From Amaurobius ferox (Eukaryota > Arthropoda > Arachnida > Araneae > Amaurobiidae), in the NCBI GenBank assembly GCA_951213105.1, contig OX578135.1, forward strand, positions 160,261,250-160,325,249: a stretch of DNA of 64,000 nt, written 5' to 3'. A program made the translations under genes and the position numbers. The notes under the pieces were generated by a model, which worked only from the letters and a program-made list of their open reading frames with translations, ran no database searches and was not told the origin of the DNA. Below, one piece after another: positions 10,623 through 22,563 of the stretch (position 1 is the stretch's first letter; each line of letters starts with the position of its first letter).

Positions 10623-11609
10623 TTACTTTCCTTATATACATAATGTATAAGGAAAGTATTGTGACAGGGTCGAAAATTCGAATTCGAGTTTTCGACGGGA
10701 GAGCACGTTTCAAGCATCCCTGATCACGAATCAAACATTTTTGAAGTGATGTCTGTATGTGTGAAAGTATGTGTGTGTGTGAATGTGTGAAAGTATGTGT
10801 GTGTGTGTGTGTGTGTGCCAGTGAGTCTGTTGAGACGATAACTGACGAACGAATGGACCGATTCGAACAAAATTTGGCACAAAAATTACAATCCATAAAC
10901 ACTGGAAGCCTATCGTTTTTATACGCAATCGAATGTTCAGAACCCCCCTAAATTTTCGATTGAAATTTTAAAAAAATCGTCAAAAAATCAAAACTACTAA
11001 TAAAGTTACACAAATAGACATTTCTTATGTAATTTTTCATTAAAAAACGATTGACTTAAATTTTAGAACGCTAACATGAACCGTTCTCGAGATATTGCAC
11101 ATTTTTCAAAATAATTATCAAAAAGTCATATAAAATAAAAAAAATATATTTCCTATTGAGAAACATGTTCACTTTTCATATGTCATACCATGCGATAAAT
11201 TCGGTGACATCATCCTCGTGGATCTAACTCGTTCCATTCATGATAAAAGATACTTTTGGTAATACGTTTGTATTTGAACGCCAGTAGTCATTTATCTGCT
11301 GTAAGAATAACTTATTTCTTCGTCTATAATGCTTGGCGAGATTTTGGCGACGAATTTGGTGGAATGTCGCCAACTTGGTGACTTTTTTAAATGTTTCTAA
11401 ATTAACGAAAAACTGGCCAAATGGATAAAAATGACGCTAAATCAATGATGACTCATTGATGATGACGACATGGAAAATGACGACTTATTGACGAAAATTC
11501 AATATCTTGGAAAGAACAACTATAAAAATAATCTTTTTTTTTACTGTAAAATTAATAAATTCATTGCATTATATAAGGAAAGTCATGTGCTGCCCATATC
11601 AGATTTTTT
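10623..11609 (+). mobile_element. PAL element copy 2 (Helentron/HINE-like)
   Basis: Complete copy. It begins TTACTTTCCTTATATACATA with a stem-loop ending TATAAGGAAAGT. A second palindrome follows (TCGAAAATTCGAATTCG...; imperfect here), then GAGCACGTTTCAAGCATCCC, a (GT)n microsatellite (about 10757-10818), the conserved body (GACGATAACTGACGAACGAA, AATCGAATGTTCAGAACCCC, GAACCGTTCTCGAGATATTG, GGCGAGATTTTGGCGACGAA) and the far end TATATAAGGAAAGTCATG followed by TGCTGCCCATATCAGATTTT. No protein is encoded. The inverted word ACTTTCCTTATA at both ends, the internal microsatellite and the terminal stem-loop are the hallmarks of non-autonomous Helentrons. The assignment is an inference. Confidence 0.85.
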
Positions 11610-12540
11610 AATTATCTTTTGAAATAAAACCTTGTTCTTTATTATGCATAGTTGGTCGTGGAAAAATTGTCAATGTTTGAAGACTTACCACTTTGATGAA
11701 ACGGCATAATCATACATTTCAGAGGTCGGAAAAAAATTGAGTTTCGGTAAATAAAATTTACATTCGATAACTTAACAAGCGTACCTATCTTTAGCAAAAG
11801 TTTTATACATTCCACACTTGTCCGTCTAAAATTTTAATGAATGATAGTGATTTTGTTACTAAGTCAATGGAATTTTATTTGTTTAACTACTTGAGCTATG
11901 GAAAATATTTTTATAATTGAATAAAAGTTTCAAGTGACTGGTATAACAAATGCTAGATTTTATACTTTTTTACTAAAAGGTGTTACTTAATCAAAATTTT
12001 CATGCCATGATAGTCTACTTTAATTAAAGCATTTCTTAAATTAAAACCATGGATCTATGATCCGTCGTTTGAATATATTGAGTCGTGTAATCTTTTTGAA
12101 ACATCATGCGTAATCGAATAACCAATTGGAACTTCTATTTATTCGAATCTACTTGTATTCCTCCAGATTGAAACCAGAGCAAAAGCTCTGTTGTGTTTAA
12201 CACAAAATGTTCTCTACAGTTTCACAAATGTCAATGTTATGCGCAAATCATAACGCAAATTCGAGCATTTTTGTTAATTAATCTCGCATAAAATCATCAT
12301 ATTTTTATTGTACTGTGCAAGAGACAGCGTATACGCTATATACGGGAAATGTGCGTAATTCGGTAATTAACACCGTACCCTCGGGGTATGGTTCCAAATT
12401 CCAATGCAAGGGGTATGTAAGTGCGAGTGTACTAAATTTAAGGTACGTATGTGCGAGAAAAAAAAATGCGAATGAATTTATTACCCACGAATTAATTACA
12501 TTAGAGATAGATCTTCATATGTTCTTTTTGAAGTAGTCAC
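11610..12540. other. No gene seen
   Basis: AT-rich sequence. Short open frames here show no domain. Confidence 0.4.
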
Positions 12541-12544
12541 CATT

Positions 12545-13215
12545 ATAACTGCTATACACATGCCTGCCACTCCTGGAACATGTGCTTGAACTCATTTTTC
12601 GACATTGTCTTTAAAACCACTTCCGCTTTCTCCAAAACGGCCATTGTTGAATCAAAATGGTGGCCTAGAAGCTCTGATTTTAGACGACGGAATAAAAACT
12701 AGTCACACAGAGCTAGTTCCGGGCTGGATGGAGGGTGTAGCACACATTCTATTCCTTTTCGAACCAAATATTGGGTAAAAATATTACAAACGTGAGGGCG
12801 TGCATTATCGTGATGTAAGCGCCAACCAGATGCATGCAGCTCGGGTCGTTTTCGTCAGATATGTTCGGTCAGGATCTTCAAAAGTGTTATGTCATACTGG
12901 CCAGAAATAGTTGTATGCTCAGGCACTGCATGTTGATAAACCATTCCATTGTAATCAAAAAAAGAAATTACCATTACTTTTCCTGCAGACTTTGGCTTTC
13001 TTTGAAGTGTGAGAACTTGGTTGGGGATTTCCAGGCTGTGCTTTCCCACTTACTTTCCGGATCGTAGCCAGCTCTCATCCGCAGTAATGATGGATTTCAA
13101 GTATGCCTCACCATGCTCCGCTACCTAAATCTGAAGTTCCCGACACACATCCTTCCACACTTGCTTATGTTCAGGAATAAATAGTTTCGGCACCCATTTT
13201 CCATAGGCGAAAAAG
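12545..13215 (-). pseudogene. mariner transposase remnant
   Basis: Minus-strand reading gives WVPKLFIPEHKQVWKDVCRE, then a stop, then AEHGEAYLKSIITADESW (first catalytic D near 13078). After another stop come QRKPKSAGKVMVISFFDYNG and VPEHTTISGQYDITLL, then GWRLHHDNARPHVCNIF (second D near 12812), and HPPSSPELALCD followed directly by a stop and FLFRRLKSELLGHHFDS. The spacing from the second to the third D fits the D34D signature of mariner elements. At least three stops, one of them right after the third D, make it inactive. The N-terminal DNA-binding part is not recognisable beyond 13215, and I see no terminal inverted repeats. It lies alone, far from other transposon ends. Confidence 0.92.
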
Positions 13216-16200
13216 AACCCGTCATATATTTGTGCTTTATTCCAGCCGAATTAATTGCCGGATTTACTTACAATTTTTTCCCCAAGCAGACGATATCCCA
13301 GTTATTTGCGAAGCTTTATTTCACTGCTGTTTATCATCTGCGTTTTTAAAAATAAATTCATTCTCAATCTTTTTTTACTAGTCCTCTTATATTGGATTAT
13401 TCTCCGGTACGTCCAACGAAGACGTCAGCTATCTATTTATTTCGACTTTTATTGGAATTTCTGCTCCCCGCAGCAGCACTGTCGGGTTGAGCTTCTTTGA
13501 ATATTATTTGATTCCACAAAGGGCCGTCAGAAATATCAAACCGACCGACCCACTCGCTTGTATCTGCATTAAATTTTAGAAACGATTTCGTGCCCTCTCA
13601 TATTAATGTGCCGTTCATAAGCAGGGATTAAGCTCCAACGCTACTGTTGATACAGCTAGTGCCGTCATAATCCGTTCTGTGCTATCAGTCGAGGGAGGAT
13701 GGTAATATCGGAATAGATAAATCCATTCAAAACATACTGCATATGTAAAGAGGGGAGGCGGTTCTTGTTTGTTGTTGCTATCAGACTGTAAGGATAGAAT
13801 AATTTAGCTAAATAGGTACGCTTTGTGAATGAGTTTGTAAATATATAATCGTTGATATTACAGATGTTTTGATGGAAGATACTGCTATTGTTTGAAAATA
13901 TAACCAAGGCCTGCCATAGGGGGGGACGGCTGGGCCCCAGGCAGGGGCCAGAGGGGGGCTAAGCACCCCAAGAAGTATAGTCAGCACCACTGATAAAAAT
14001 ATTGGTTTTTAGTAGTGATATGAAATTTCATATGAAATGTCATTCAAATTTTACATAAAATATTTCTTAGAGATTTTTTTATAAATTACTTCGTTTTAAA
14101 GATTTCCCTGTTATTATATAATATTTAAGATTATTATAGTATTTAGGATACTTTTGTATTATTGCGGGGTTCACTGCTATACATTACAGAGTCAAAATCA
14201 ACAGATAAGTAGGTAAGTATTAATATTAAGCATTAACTTGTATTAACTTTCAAAATGTTTCTACAAATGTTTAACAGCTTTATTACTAGTTAATGCTTAC
14301 ATTAAAAAACAATTGTAATTTTTATATATTAATATTGATGTGTCGTAGCTATGGATATTAATAAACAGCTCTTAGCTTGCAAATATAAATACGCAATTAT
14401 TTGTTAATAATTTATATGAATTGAAATAGTAACTATTATGGTTTATAAATGCTCATGATTAATTGTGTTTTTGGTGAACCCCTTCTTTAAGACAGTTGAG
14501 CCTCCCTTGAATTTCCCTCTAGCCCCTTTTCAATTTCGTCTCTGACTACGGCCCTGGGAGACGGATACCATTCGAGTGCAGTAGCCTTGGTTTCAGCGGC
14601 GCCACCCCCTTCCCCAATATTATGTTTGAGACAGGAGAAGACATGAATAATTCCCAAAGAAGGAAAAATTAAATATAGTGGGGCCCACAATTTGTATGGG
14701 CGGTACTGATTTAACGAAACTAAAAAGGCTAAAGAAAATTGTTTGCTGCTCAGAATATTTTCTTTTGAAATTATATAGGAAGATACATTAAAGCATAGTT
14801 ACTTTCTTATTTATACATAAAACATCCAAAATTGAGCTGTCCTGGAGCTGAAAAGAGGGGTTTATACAAAATATATATAAAATTTTAATAATTTGTCTAT
14901 ATGTCATGTGTTTTGCCAATTATCTCTAAACACTGAACAAGAAATATCATTTGTGGCTAGCGATAACAGCTGATAAAAGACTGACAACTTATTATGCACT
15001 TCTTTTCCGTCTTTATATTTTTTAATGTTTTCACTTAACTCTTTGAAAATTTTATATAATCCTCATTTCATTACCATAAGCAGATGGTCTAAAAATAGCA
15101 GTATTATTCCCAATTATGTATTTCACGTATGGTATAGGGGTCGACACACCTGAGTGCTAATATTGAGACGGGTTTGAGTTCTGGTTTGGACGATTCTAAT
15201 TTGTATTGAAACTTATTGTTCAGAAAATGGCTAATTTCTAGATTGTATTTATTTCCAAAGCAAATACGGAATATATAAACAAATCATTGCAAAAGAAGAA
15301 GTGACAACTGCTGAGGATCGGGTTTTTCTCTAAATTTAAATTTTATATTAAAACCAATAAATGTGCTTTTCGAAATGATAAACTACGAAATAAACTACTG
15401 GTTAATTAAAATATTTTTTAATAATGTCACAAACGTATAAAATGCTTTCTTTGAGTCCCCACAGAAGAAAATCACTTTTACAAGCAGCCATTCCTATTTC
15501 CTATTGCTTGCAAGTAGGATTGATATATTTTGACTGTTCGTGGAATGATTTCTAGATTTGGCGATTTATCGCCAACTTGGTAAATTTTGACGATTTTCCG
15601 CCTGTACTAGAACTTTCTCGAAATAATTAATAATATGGGAGATACGAGCCCCTTCTGGAAGTTTCTACGGAGAGTATATGAAATGAATCATCGTTCAGTT
15701 GGAGAGTAGTTGACGTGATACGAGCTACATTGAATTGTGAGATACGTCAGTGTTTTAAGAATAGTATCCACTATTTGGTGAATTAACTGAGCACTTAATT
15801 ACTGTTTTACTCTATCCGACAGTTGTTTAGTCATTTTTTAAGATAGTTATTGAGCTATTCGCTGTATACTGTCCCTGTTTACGCTTATTAATGCTTTTTG
15901 AATAAAAGTATTAGTTATTCAGAAATTTGGACTCATTCTTGTATTCTTGTATCCTAAGAGTACACAATCCAAAGGTAACAATAAGGTATTTTTATGAGAT
16001 TTGAAAATTTGTTTGTTCCAGACCTAGATTGGCCCTGCATCTTGCAAAAAGTCCTCTTTTGGTAGAGAACTTTTTTGTGCTTACCACTCAAAAGTGCTTA
16101 CCATTCGAAGACATATGTTGTTTAAGTTTCTTGGCGCTTAAAGATTTGAGTTTTGTAAAAGAAAACAACTGACTTCATAGATTTTGCTTTCCAGTAAAGA

Positions 16201-16290
16201 TCGTTCAAGGATTATTATTTTTTTTTCTTTTCACAATGTGCAATATGTAACATAATAAAAGTAGATGTCTGTTTGTCTATTCATCTGGTG
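13216..16290. other. Long stretch without a supported gene
   Basis: AT-rich sequence. A G/C-rich patch lies at about 13905-13965 (GGGCCCCAGGCAGGGGCC). A short piece at 15550-15600 (TTTATCGCCAACTTGG) resembles the GCCAA motifs of PAL elements but is too short to assign. No coding exon is recognised. Confidence 0.35.
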
Positions 16291-16293
16291 GTC

Positions 16294-16343
16294 GCGATCC
16301 ACCATTTGTATCTACGCGATCCACCAATCTACGCGATCCACCA
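16294..16343. repeat. Short direct repeat CGCGATCCACCA
   Basis: Three copies of (CTA)CGCGATCCACCA in 50 bp. Confidence 0.6.
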
Positions 16344-18589
16344 CAGCTACGAAATTCGGTTCTATGATATTTCAGCTCAAGTCCAAAGATACCGAGGGGC
16401 CACTTTTTCTTATTTTAAATTATTTTTTAACTATTTTATGTTGAAGCGCAATTTCGAGCGATTTTCGCAAAAATCGGTTTCTTAGTGATTGAAAGTATTA
16501 TCACATAGTTTCTTTCTATCTTGGCACCATCGAAAAAAAATCGATGAACCATCTTTTGAATGAGCTCTAAACCGAATCCGTAAACCAATTCTTTATATTT
16601 AGAAAAAAAATGAAAATTAATCGAAATATGCGTAATTACAAAATTTTATTTTTATATTGTTACATCGGAAAATTAAGGATTCGCACTACTACAGGTTTTG
16701 CCAAAAATATGAAGCACCTAATCATATTTTCTCATTCCAGTATTTTTTTAATAACTCCATTCCTAAATTTCTTATGAATGTTTATAGATTTTGCGATTTT
16801 CAACCATGATCACTGTTGGAGAAAGCGAGCAAGACAAGTTCCGGCTTCCTGATGTGTCTCAACTAAGACACCGTGGCCGTTGCTACGGGTTTCATGAAAA
16901 AGGGATGTTCTCTAAAGTCGTGACGTCACAACATCATTTCTATTTGTTTTGTTCTAAACTTGCGTATTTTTAAAAATTCGTTGGTTTTTGGCAATTCATG
17001 AGTCTTGATGGAATTTTAATCAGAGGTTTGCATCCGGTGTTGGGTATTGGTTCTGGTAAACTAGAATCAAAGATATCTTTAATACGATACTTTATCTATA
17101 TGATTTGGTAAGACGCCATTGTTTGTACAAATTATCTTTTCTTTACAATTGTTAATGTATCATTCAATTACGTATTTGTTTATCCCAAATTTTAGCAGTT
17201 GTTCATTAATTATACTTTATTTACCAGACAAACAGCTTTCTAGCTTCGCAAGTAGTTTTGTGTTTTTTGGCGAAGAGAAAATATTCGCTACAACATTTTG
17301 CAGAAAATTATATTCTGTTTTAAGTATTCAAGCCGTGCAGAAAGAGTAATGACTGTAGAGTAAATATGCGGTTCGGTGTAAATACCTTCGTGGCTTTTAA
17401 TTTTTCCGTACCTGCTTGATTAAGTACTGCTCCTAATGGGTATACACTATTAGAGCTTTGGTTCTTGACTAAAGACATTTATTTTCTGTGAAATACATTC
17501 GTTATTTTGTAATTATATTAATGTGAGTTAATAAATGACTGTTCCAGTAACTGTTTACGATTATTAATTTGCGAATTTGTTTGCAGTGAGACACAGTTAA
17601 TTCTCATTAGGCATTGAATTCATCGCTTACCGAGATGTTTTGAGGAATTATTTCGTACAAGCCAAGTCCTAGAAGGATTAAATAAAAACATTTATGAAAT
17701 TAGATAAATTTTAAAGTAAAGATAATCCACTCTACTAATTTCATGCAGCTGAGTGAGAACTCACTCACTAAGGGATGGGTGACACAGCCTAAATTGTTCT
17801 AGGCAGAAACTTGAAACTTTGCATACAATTAGGAATTTTCATGATTCAAATCAACATAACTCGGAGAATTTTTAACCAATATACAAAATAATTAATTTAC
17901 CAAAAGTCGTTAAATTGGCGCTATTTCACCGAATTTCTCGCCAATGCCACCAAATGTCTCGCCAAAGTGAAATAACTAGGAACTTCGAATAATAACAATG
18001 GTTGCCCATAAATGTTGTTTTTCCTTAGGCAATATACCATGAAGATATTTTTGGTATACGTAACAGCATGCTGTGAAACTATTCTCTCAGCTGTCCTCGT
18101 GTATGAAGAATTTCAGTTGCCAAGGTAGGAATCAGATATTTTCTGTATTTAAACAGCTTTCTAGACACATATAAAGCTGACAACTTTAATAGGAATATAA
18201 TTCAAAAGATGTAGAATTGATTGCCTCGAAAAATATTAGTTTTGCACACACCCGCTATGGATCAGTTGTGTCCCGCCAGGGGTCAGTGTTTGGAACAGAA
18301 GTAAGGTTTTCTTACCAAACTACTTCTAATGGTCATTTATGAATATATAGACTTCGACTTCTAGAGACATTTTATGTTAGTTTTGTTAGTTAGTAGGAAA
18401 AGGGCAATGATATCCACAGAATTGAATGTTCTTTATATGAAAGCTTCTTCAATAGACACAAGTGTAATAAAAAATATGTGAAAGAATCGCTCTCATAAGG
18501 TGGCAAATGGTATGCAGACTTCATTTTTGACCGAACTATTAAGTATTTTTATTCTTTTTGCATACTGATTTCGTACAGACATACGAATT
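16344..18589. other. No gene seen
   Basis: AT-rich sequence. The stretch 17890-17975 has repeated TCTCGCCAA words reminiscent of the PAL interior, but no ends. Short frames (for example 16791-16973 and 17119-17349) show no recognisable domains. Confidence 0.35.
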
Positions 18590-18860
18590 TTTCGAAAACC
18601 GGAAGTGACATCTCCAGAACAGGAAGTGGAAGTCATCTGTAAGCCCCCTGCCTCCCCTGGAATTCAATACTGAATCCATATCAATCATCATCTAATCTCT
18701 ACCTATAACCTATCCTGAGAAATAAATGTTTTGAGGAATTTTTTTGAACCGGAAGTGAAAAAGGAACAGGAAGCGGAAATGCTTAGTAAATACACTACCT
18801 CTTCCGGAATTCGATGCTGAATCTATATCAGTTATCATCTATCTACGGCAAATTCTGAGA
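18590..18860. repeat. CCGGAAGT-type tandem repeat, two diverged units
   Basis: Two units about 150 bp apart: AACCGGAAGTGACATCTCC...GGAATTCAATACTGAATCC and AACCGGAAGTGAAAAAGGA...GGAATTCGATGCTGAATC. Both continue to ATCTA(T/C)...CTGAGAAATA. Same family as 812-970, and as the reverse-oriented array at 5985-6912. Confidence 0.65.
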
Positions 18861-19102
18861 AATAGATGGAACTTGTTAGTAAATATAATATGGCAAAATT
18901 GTTGCCACTAATTATGTTACTGGTGCTTCTAAAATTAGCGCGATAAATAAAATTTATTGGTCACACCTAAATTTCTGTCTAATATACTAGAATTTTTTAA
19001 TTTTGGTCTCGCAATTTTAGTGCTTTTTGCCACCTTCGACGCCTAATTTCTCCTAACAGTGATTTTTAAGCTATTTCATATAATAAAATAAGAATGCGTC
19101 TG

Positions 19103-19381
19103 TTGTTGTTGTTGAGACCCAGACCGTCCGACCTACCAGAAAGGTGTAAGGTAACTGTTTGGACGGCCGGGAAGTGCCACCCAATTTGGACCGGAACCCA
19201 GTGGGGGAGGCATCCACTGGGACCGTACCCTCCTTCCCCTACCACCAACCTCTCGGAAGGACTTACGGACCCACATGTTCAACGTGATCGTACTCCGCGT
19301 GAACACGGCGGCAGTTTTGGCAGTGGCTGGAATCGAACCCAGGCAACTTCAGCGTGCTAACCAATGGGCTACCGCGCCCCC
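19103..19381 (-). mobile_element. tRNA-derived SINE, full length, minus strand
   Basis: Reverse-oriented member of the 6929/9376 family. The B box complement is GGAATCGAACCC, the A box complement is GCGTGCTAACCAATGGGCTA, and the (CAA)n tail appears as GTTGTTGTTG at 19103. It is flanked by AAGAATGCGTCTG (19090-19102) and AAGAGTGCGTCTG (19382-19394), a 13-bp duplication with one mismatch. Confidence 0.93.
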
Positions 19382-19394
19382 AAGAGTGCGTCTG

Positions 19395-20125
19395 TGTCGT
19401 TTGTTGCTGAAAATCTAAGCTTCCGACAGCACCGAAATTCGGTACAAAAACACTTCTGGTTCCCAGATGATATGCCCTAGCGACATTTTTTTAAATTAAA
19501 ATTTGCGAAATTTAAAAGCCGAAACAAACCCTTTTTTCGCCATTTCGTCAAATGTATTTATCCATTGGAACCACAGACGATATTCCGTGCTCTCGTTCCA
19601 AACGGTCGAAAGATGATTTTCCGGCTAGACATGGACTGTAATCTAAATATATATTTTATAAATTTGCCAGTTTAAAAAATGAATTTTTAATTTTTAGAGC
19701 ACAGGATTATTCCAATACTATAAATGTGCTATGAGAATGACTTTAATCGGATGAAAACGCGCTAAGATAACTATTCCTTTTTCGAATTTTACTTCTAGGG
19801 GAATAGGAAGTTTCACATTTTTGCAACTTCAAGCATTTTCAATGATATGCTATAACTTTTGAATTCGCTAAGTTATATAACCGATATTCGCACATGCTTG
19901 GTGAATTGCAACACGCGTATTTATGAATCAAAGGCGTATCTGACGAGCTCTTATTTAGAACCCGGGGACGTCTGGGTAAATCTTCTAACTATTTTTATAA
20001 AATCACTTTCGCATGTTTGAATGTCATTTCTGCTAAGTTTGGTTGCATTTGAACCAATCGATATATCTGCAGGTCAATATATCTCTTGTCTCAGAATTGC
20101 GATACTATGATCCTCCTGTATTTTC
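19395..20125. other. No gene seen
   Basis: AT-rich sequence with no supported feature. Confidence 0.35.
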
Positions 20126-20264
20126 TTAAGGGGACGGTGGGCGTTGAAATGAGCAGATATTGAGTAAAAAAAGTGTTTTTTTTTATATAACATTATTTTA
20201 CACATTTAACCTTTTGCTTACGGGTGGGACAGCGTCCATCCCAAACGAAGAACCTCCCCAAAAG

Positions 20265-21032
20265 ACAGGTATTTGACATACCCTATCCCAAACAGTTCGA
20301 CCCCCCTTTGCAGGCATTGGCGTCCATGGAAATTGCCGAAAGAAACATTTCTCCTGCTGACAGGTGCAATGAACCTACCAAAAAGACAGGTATTTGACAT
20401 ACCCTATCCCAAACAGTTCGACCCCCCTTTGCAGGCATTGGCGTCCATGGAAATTGCCGACAGAAACATTTCTCCTGCTGACAGGTGCAATGAACCTACC
20501 AAAAAGACAGGTATTTGACATACCCTATCCCAAACAGTTCGACCCCCCTTTGCAGGCATTGGCGTCCATGGAAATTGCCGACAGAAACATTTCTCCTGCT
20601 GACAGGTGCAATGAACCTACCAAAAAGACAGGTATTTGACATACCCCATCCCAAACAGTTCGACCCCCCTTTGCAGGCATTGGCGTCCATGGAAATTGCC
20701 GACAGAAACATTTCTCCTGCTGACAGGTGCAATGAACCTACCAAAAAGACAGGTATTTGACATACCCCATCCCAAACAGTTCGACCCCCCTTTGCAGGCA
20801 TTGGCGTCCATGGAAATTGCCGACAGAAACATTTCTCCTGCTGACAGGTGCAATGAACCTACCAAAAAGACAGGTATTTGACATACCCCATCCCAAACAG
20901 TTCGACCCCCCTTTGCAGGCATTGGCGTCCATGGAAATTGCCGACAGAAACATTTCTCCTGCTGACAGGTGCAATGAACCTACCAAAAATACAAGTATTT
21001 GACATACCCTATCCCAAACAGTTCGACCCCCC
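20265..21032. repeat. 121-bp tandem repeat, six full units plus a partial unit
   Basis: Unit starts at 20265, 20386, 20507, 20628, 20749, 20870 and 20991 (partial). Each begins ACAGGTATTTGACATACCC, contains CCCAAACAGTTCGACCCCCC and TTGGCGTCCATGGAAATTGC, and ends GAACCTACCAAAAAG. Units are nearly identical (C/T in ACCC(C/T)ATCCC separates the first from the later ones), so amplification is recent. 121 is not a multiple of three, so the overlapping 81- and 101-codon frames on both strands are repeat artefacts. Confidence 0.95.
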
Positions 21033-21087
21033 CATTGCACCTGCCAGCAGGTGAAATGTTTCTGTCGGCAATTTCCATGGACGCTGT
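21033..21087. repeat. Inverted copy of part of the 121-bp unit
   Basis: ATTGCACCTGCCAGCAGGTG and AATTTCCATGGAC are the reverse complement of the unit's inner part. They form the turn of a foldback and end at ATGGACGCTGT, a word that also lies in the terminal repeat. Confidence 0.8.
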
Positions 21088-21512
21088 GCCGATGATTTAT
21101 GTGTGTCGTGTTGATTTAGTTATTTACTTATCTTAAAGAAGGGTAACTCTACATCATTTAACTTCTTAACTACAGCCATTATAGTAGTTTGGGTTAGTAC
21201 ATTGCTTTGGTGGCCGCAAAACCCACCTAAATTTTGCATAACAGGATACTAAGTAATATATATATATATGTTATAGACATTCAAAAGTAAGATCTAAGGG
21301 TAAATAGAACAGTCTTCAATTTATTTAACACACATCATCAATGTTACATCATTATTTTTAATATTACAAATTCTATCATTCTTCTTCAGACACTTAATTA
21401 ATTAATTAGCGAGATGTAATGCCAGACTTAGTAATATTTGGTTGGAACACTGGGTGGGACGCATTAATTAACTTTTTTATAAAAACACAATTTTGATATT
21501 ATCCTCATATAA

Positions 21513-21639
21513 TTACTTTCCTTATATACATAATGTATAAGGAAAGTATTGTGACGGGGTCGAAAATTCGAATTCGAATTTTCGACGGGAGAGCACGTTT
21601 CAAGCATCCCTGATCACGAATCAAACATTTTTGAAGTGA

Positions 21640-21691
<52 letters not shown>

Positions 21692-22563
21692 TATGTGTGT
21701 ATGTGTGTGTGTTTGTCAGTGAGTCTGTGGAGACGATAACTGACGAACGAATGGACCGATTCGAACCAAATTTGGTACAAAAATCACAATCCGTAAACAC
21801 TGGAAGCCTATTGTTTTTATACGCAATCGAATGTTCAGAACCCCCCTAAATTTTCGAATGAAATTTTGAAAAAATCGTCAAAAAATTAAAACCACTAATA
21901 AAGTTACGCAAATAGACATTTCTTATGTAATTTTTCATTAGAAAACGATTGACATAAATTTTAGAACGCTAACGTGAACCGTTCTCGAGATATTGTACAT
22001 TTTTTAAAAAAAATTATCAAAAAGTCATATAAAATAAAAAGAAAAATATTTCCTATTGAGAAACATGTTTACTTTTCATATGTAATACCATGCGATAAAT
22101 TGAGTGACATCCTTCTCGTGGATCTAGCTCGTTCCATTCTTGAAAAAAGATACTTTGAATAATACTTTTGTATTTGAACGCCAATAGTCATTTATCTGCT
22201 TTAAGAAAAATTTATTTCTTAGTGCATAACGCTTGGCGAGATTTTGGCGACGAATTTGGCGGAATGTCGCCAACTTGGCGACTTTTTTTAAATGTTGCCA
22301 AATTAACGAAAATCTCGCCAAATGGATAAAAATGACGCTAAATCAATGAAAATGACGACTAATTGTCGAAAATTCAATATCTTGGAAAGAATATTAGTAT
22401 CTACTACAAGAAAATCCTATTTTTTTACTGTAAAAGTAGTAAATTCATTACATTATATAAGGAAAGTCATGTGTTGCCCACATCAGATTTTTTTTTTACT
22501 GTAAAAGTAGGAAATTCATTACATTATATAAGGAAAGTCATGTGTTGCCCACATCAGATTTTA
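21513..22563 (+). mobile_element. PAL element copy 3 with duplicated far end
   Basis: Complete copy inside the inner TTAA element. It shows the two palindromes most clearly. The terminal stem-loop is ACTTTCCTTATA...TAAGGAAAGT at 21515-21547. The second, at 21559-21586, is a perfect 28-bp palindrome centred on GAATTC and flanked by GTCGAAAATTC. (GT)n runs from about 21643 to 21687. The last 71 bp (from ACTGTAAAAGTAG to ACATCAGATTTT) are present twice in tandem, at 22427-22497 and 22498-22563. Confidence 0.9.

Noticed and set aside
10600..10951. Frames rich in HTHTHTHT or CVCVCVCV
   Set aside because: They are translations of the GT/CA microsatellite inside PAL elements. The same applies at 21505, 54104, 57677 and 61566.
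20218..21040. Overlapping 81- and 101-codon frames on both strands as a multigene cluster
   Set aside because: All are the same 121-bp repeat unit read in different places. The period is not a multiple of three and frames break at each unit.
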